Notes under the pieces: generated by a model
Told to the model about the DNA's origin: nothing
What the model saw: the letters and a program-made list of their open reading frames with translations, nothing else
Database searches by the model: none
Source of the DNA: Polaromonas sp.
GTDB lineage: Bacteria; Pseudomonadota; Gammaproteobacteria; Burkholderiales; Burkholderiaceae_C
Length of the DNA: 6,752 nt
Assembly (NCBI GenBank): GCA_023259235.1
Contig: JAHFQQ010000183.1
Coordinates: 454 to 7,205 of the forward strand
Direction of reading: 5' to 3'
Program-made: the position numbers and the translations under genes
Shown: positions 5,756-6,752 of the stretch, piece by piece
How positions within the stretch are numbered: the first letter of the stretch is position 1
Layout: every line of letters starts with the position of its first letter

Positions 5756-5942
5756 GCAACAAGCGTGGGGGCCACCGAGCGCAGCGCCGGGCCGCCCCAA
5801 GCAAGCTCAGCCCCCTCGGGGGGCAGCGCAGTACGCGAAGCGACAAGCGTGGGGGCTACCGAGCGCAGCGCCGGGCCGCCCCAAGCAAGCTCAGCCCCCG
5901 CGGGGGGCAGCGCAGTACGCGAAGCGACAAGCGTGGGGGCCA
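5756..5942. repeat. 84-bp GC-rich repeat, array B (two full units plus 19 bp)
   Basis: Unit 1 is 5756-5839, unit 2 is 5840-5923, and the opening 19 bases recur at 5924-5942. Unit 2 differs from unit 1 in three places: GCAAC to GCGAC at the start, GGCCA to GGCTA (5857), and T to G in the loop of the GCCCCC/GGGGGC stem (5900). The stems are at 5810-5824 and 5894-5908. The array has the same orientation as array A and ends 8 bases from the dapD stop codon. As 84 is divisible by three and the unit has few stops, long spurious frames run through it on both strands. I call no gene here. The left flank (5705-5755) may be a degenerate further unit. Confidence 0.92.
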
Positions 5943-5950
5943 TCTGCTGT

Positions 5951-6752
5951 TTATTCACGCAGCAAATCGTTCAGACTGGTCGTCGAACGTGTCTTGGCGT
6001 CGACGTGCTTGACGATTACCGCGCAGTACAGGCTGTATTTGCCATTGGCTTTGGGCAGGTTGCCTGACACCACCACCGAGCCAGCAGGAATGCGCCCGTA
6101 GGTCACCGTGTCAAGTTCGCGGTCGTAAATCGGGGTGCTTTGACCGATGTAGACGCCCATGGAGATGACCGAATTTTCTTCAACGATCACGCCTTCGACC
6201 ACTTCGGAACGTGCGCCAATAAAACAGTTGTCTTCAATGATGGTGGGGCCTGCCTGCAAAGGTTCGAGCACGCCGCCCAGACCCACGCCGCCCGACAGGT
6301 GCACGTTGTTGCCAACCTGTGCGCAACTGCCCACAGTGGCCCAGGTATCGACCATGGTGCCCTCGCCAACCCAGGCGCCGATGTTGACATAGCTGGGCAT
6401 CAAAATCGCGCCCCTGGCGATGAAGCTACCGTGGCGCGCAACGGCAGGCGGCACCACGCGCACGCCGGTGGCGCGCATTTCGGCTTCGCTCAAATGGGCA
6501 AACTTGGTCTTGACCTTGTCAAAAAATGCCAGATCACCGGCTCGCATGAGTTCGTTGTCCTGCAGGCGAAAGCTCAGCAGCACCGCCTTCTTGATCCACT
6601 GGTGGGTGGTCCACTTGCCAACGCTCTCGCGGGTTGCCACGCGCAATTTGCCATTGTTGAGCTGGGCAAGGGTGTGCTCGACCGCCTCCTGAATCTCCCT
6701 GGATGCCAATTGGGGTGACAGGCTGGCGCGGTTTTCCCAGGCTGCATCGATG
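5951..6752 (-). CDS. dapD: Tetrahydrodipicolinate N-succinyltransferase (DapD), 5' end cut by window
   Basis: The visible part is 266 residues of a protein usually about 274 long. The frame runs off the right edge, so roughly the first eight residues are missing. DapD transfers succinate from succinyl-CoA to 2,3,4,5-tetrahydrodipicolinate in the cytoplasm, the first committed step of the succinylase branch to diaminopimelate and lysine. The N-terminal helical domain (about 1-100, with THQWIKKAVLLSFRL) is followed by a left-handed beta-helix of hexapeptide repeats (about 105-235). Family blocks seen are LMPSYVNIGA (117-126), GTMVDTWATVGSCAQVG (131-147), HLSGGVG (151-157), FIGARSEVVEGV (177-188) and the C-terminal YCAVIVK.VDAKTR (242-255). 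Family catalytic candidates are D135 in MVDTW and E183 in RSEVVEG. A TTG at 6709 could be read as a start, but the homologous frame continues upstream of it (IDAAWENRA matches the E. coli N-terminus), so the true start is outside. The TAA stop is followed after 8 bases by array B. Confidence 0.97.
   Translation of the reverse strand, partial: IDAAWENRASLSPQLASREIQEAVEHTLAQLNNGKLRVATRESVGKWTTHQWIKKAVLLSFRLQDNELMRAGDLAFFDKVKTKFAHLSEAEMRATGVRVVPPAVARHGSFIARGAILMPSYVNIGAWVGEGTMVDTWATVGSCAQVGNNVHLSGGVGLGGVLEPLQAGPTIIEDNCFIGARSEVVEGVIVEENSVISMGVYIGQSTPIYDRELDTVTYGRIPAGSVVVSGNLPKANGKYSLYCAVIVKHVDAKTRSTTSLNDLLRE

Noticed and set aside
5756..5942. CRISPR array
   Set aside because: The repeats are contiguous 84-bp tandem units without unique spacers, and no cas genes are present.
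5655..6101. Plus- and minus-strand open frames through array B encoding periodic peptides
   Set aside because: They arise because the 84-bp unit is a multiple of three with few stops. They have no ribosome binding site or family and overlap the ends of pilU or dapD.
6709..6752. dapD start at the TTG at 6709
   Set aside because: The upstream codons in frame encode IDAAWENRASLSPQ, which matches the N-terminal region of known DapD. The real start therefore lies beyond the window.

Overview
The window is GC-rich, and all six supported coding regions lie on the minus strand, so transcription runs from right to left. The gene order (dapD, a pilU-type ATPase gene, dapE, prmB, a yheS-type ABC-F gene), the protein sequences and the GC-rich interspersed repeats suggest a betaproteobacterium of the Burkholderiales. 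I judge the family to be Comamonadaceae (Polaromonas/Rhodoferax/Acidovorax-like). This placement rests on recognition from memory, not on a search.

Layout in the direction of transcription: dapD enters from the right edge, lacking only its first few codons, and ends at 5951. A 281-base gap follows. It holds two back-to-back palindromes just upstream of pilU and a tandem array of an 84-bp repeat (two full units plus a 19-bp partial). pilU occupies 5669-4521. A second, shorter array of the same 84-bp repeat (one full unit plus 19 bp) fills most of the 135-base gap before dapE (4385-3150). prmB (3153-2254) overlaps the dapE stop by the ATGA arrangement. After a 68-base gap comes yheS (2185-158), and then, 63 bases later, the first 31 codons of an unidentified basic protein that leaves the window at the left edge.

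The genes fall into two themes. DapD and DapE catalyse the first and last succinylase-specific steps from tetrahydrodipicolinate to LL-diaminopimelate, which feeds lysine and peptidoglycan synthesis. PrmB (methyltransferase for ribosomal protein L3) and the ABC-F protein both act on the ribosome. PilU, a twitching-motility retraction ATPase, sits between the dap genes with no pilT beside it and is bracketed by the 84-bp repeats.

The most interesting signal is a second, dispersed repeat of about 55 bp lying inside coding sequence. A core consisting of GCCC, then 19 bases, then AGCTA recurs at the same spacing in yheS (antisense), prmB (sense) and dapE (sense). In dapE and yheS the copy coincides with an in-frame segment of about 24-28 residues that the E. 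coli homologues lack, and its codons are locally atypical. In prmB and dapE the repeat is read in the same frame and gives similar peptides. This looks like a repeat family that inserts into proteins without breaking them, comparable in principle to the Rickettsia palindromic elements.
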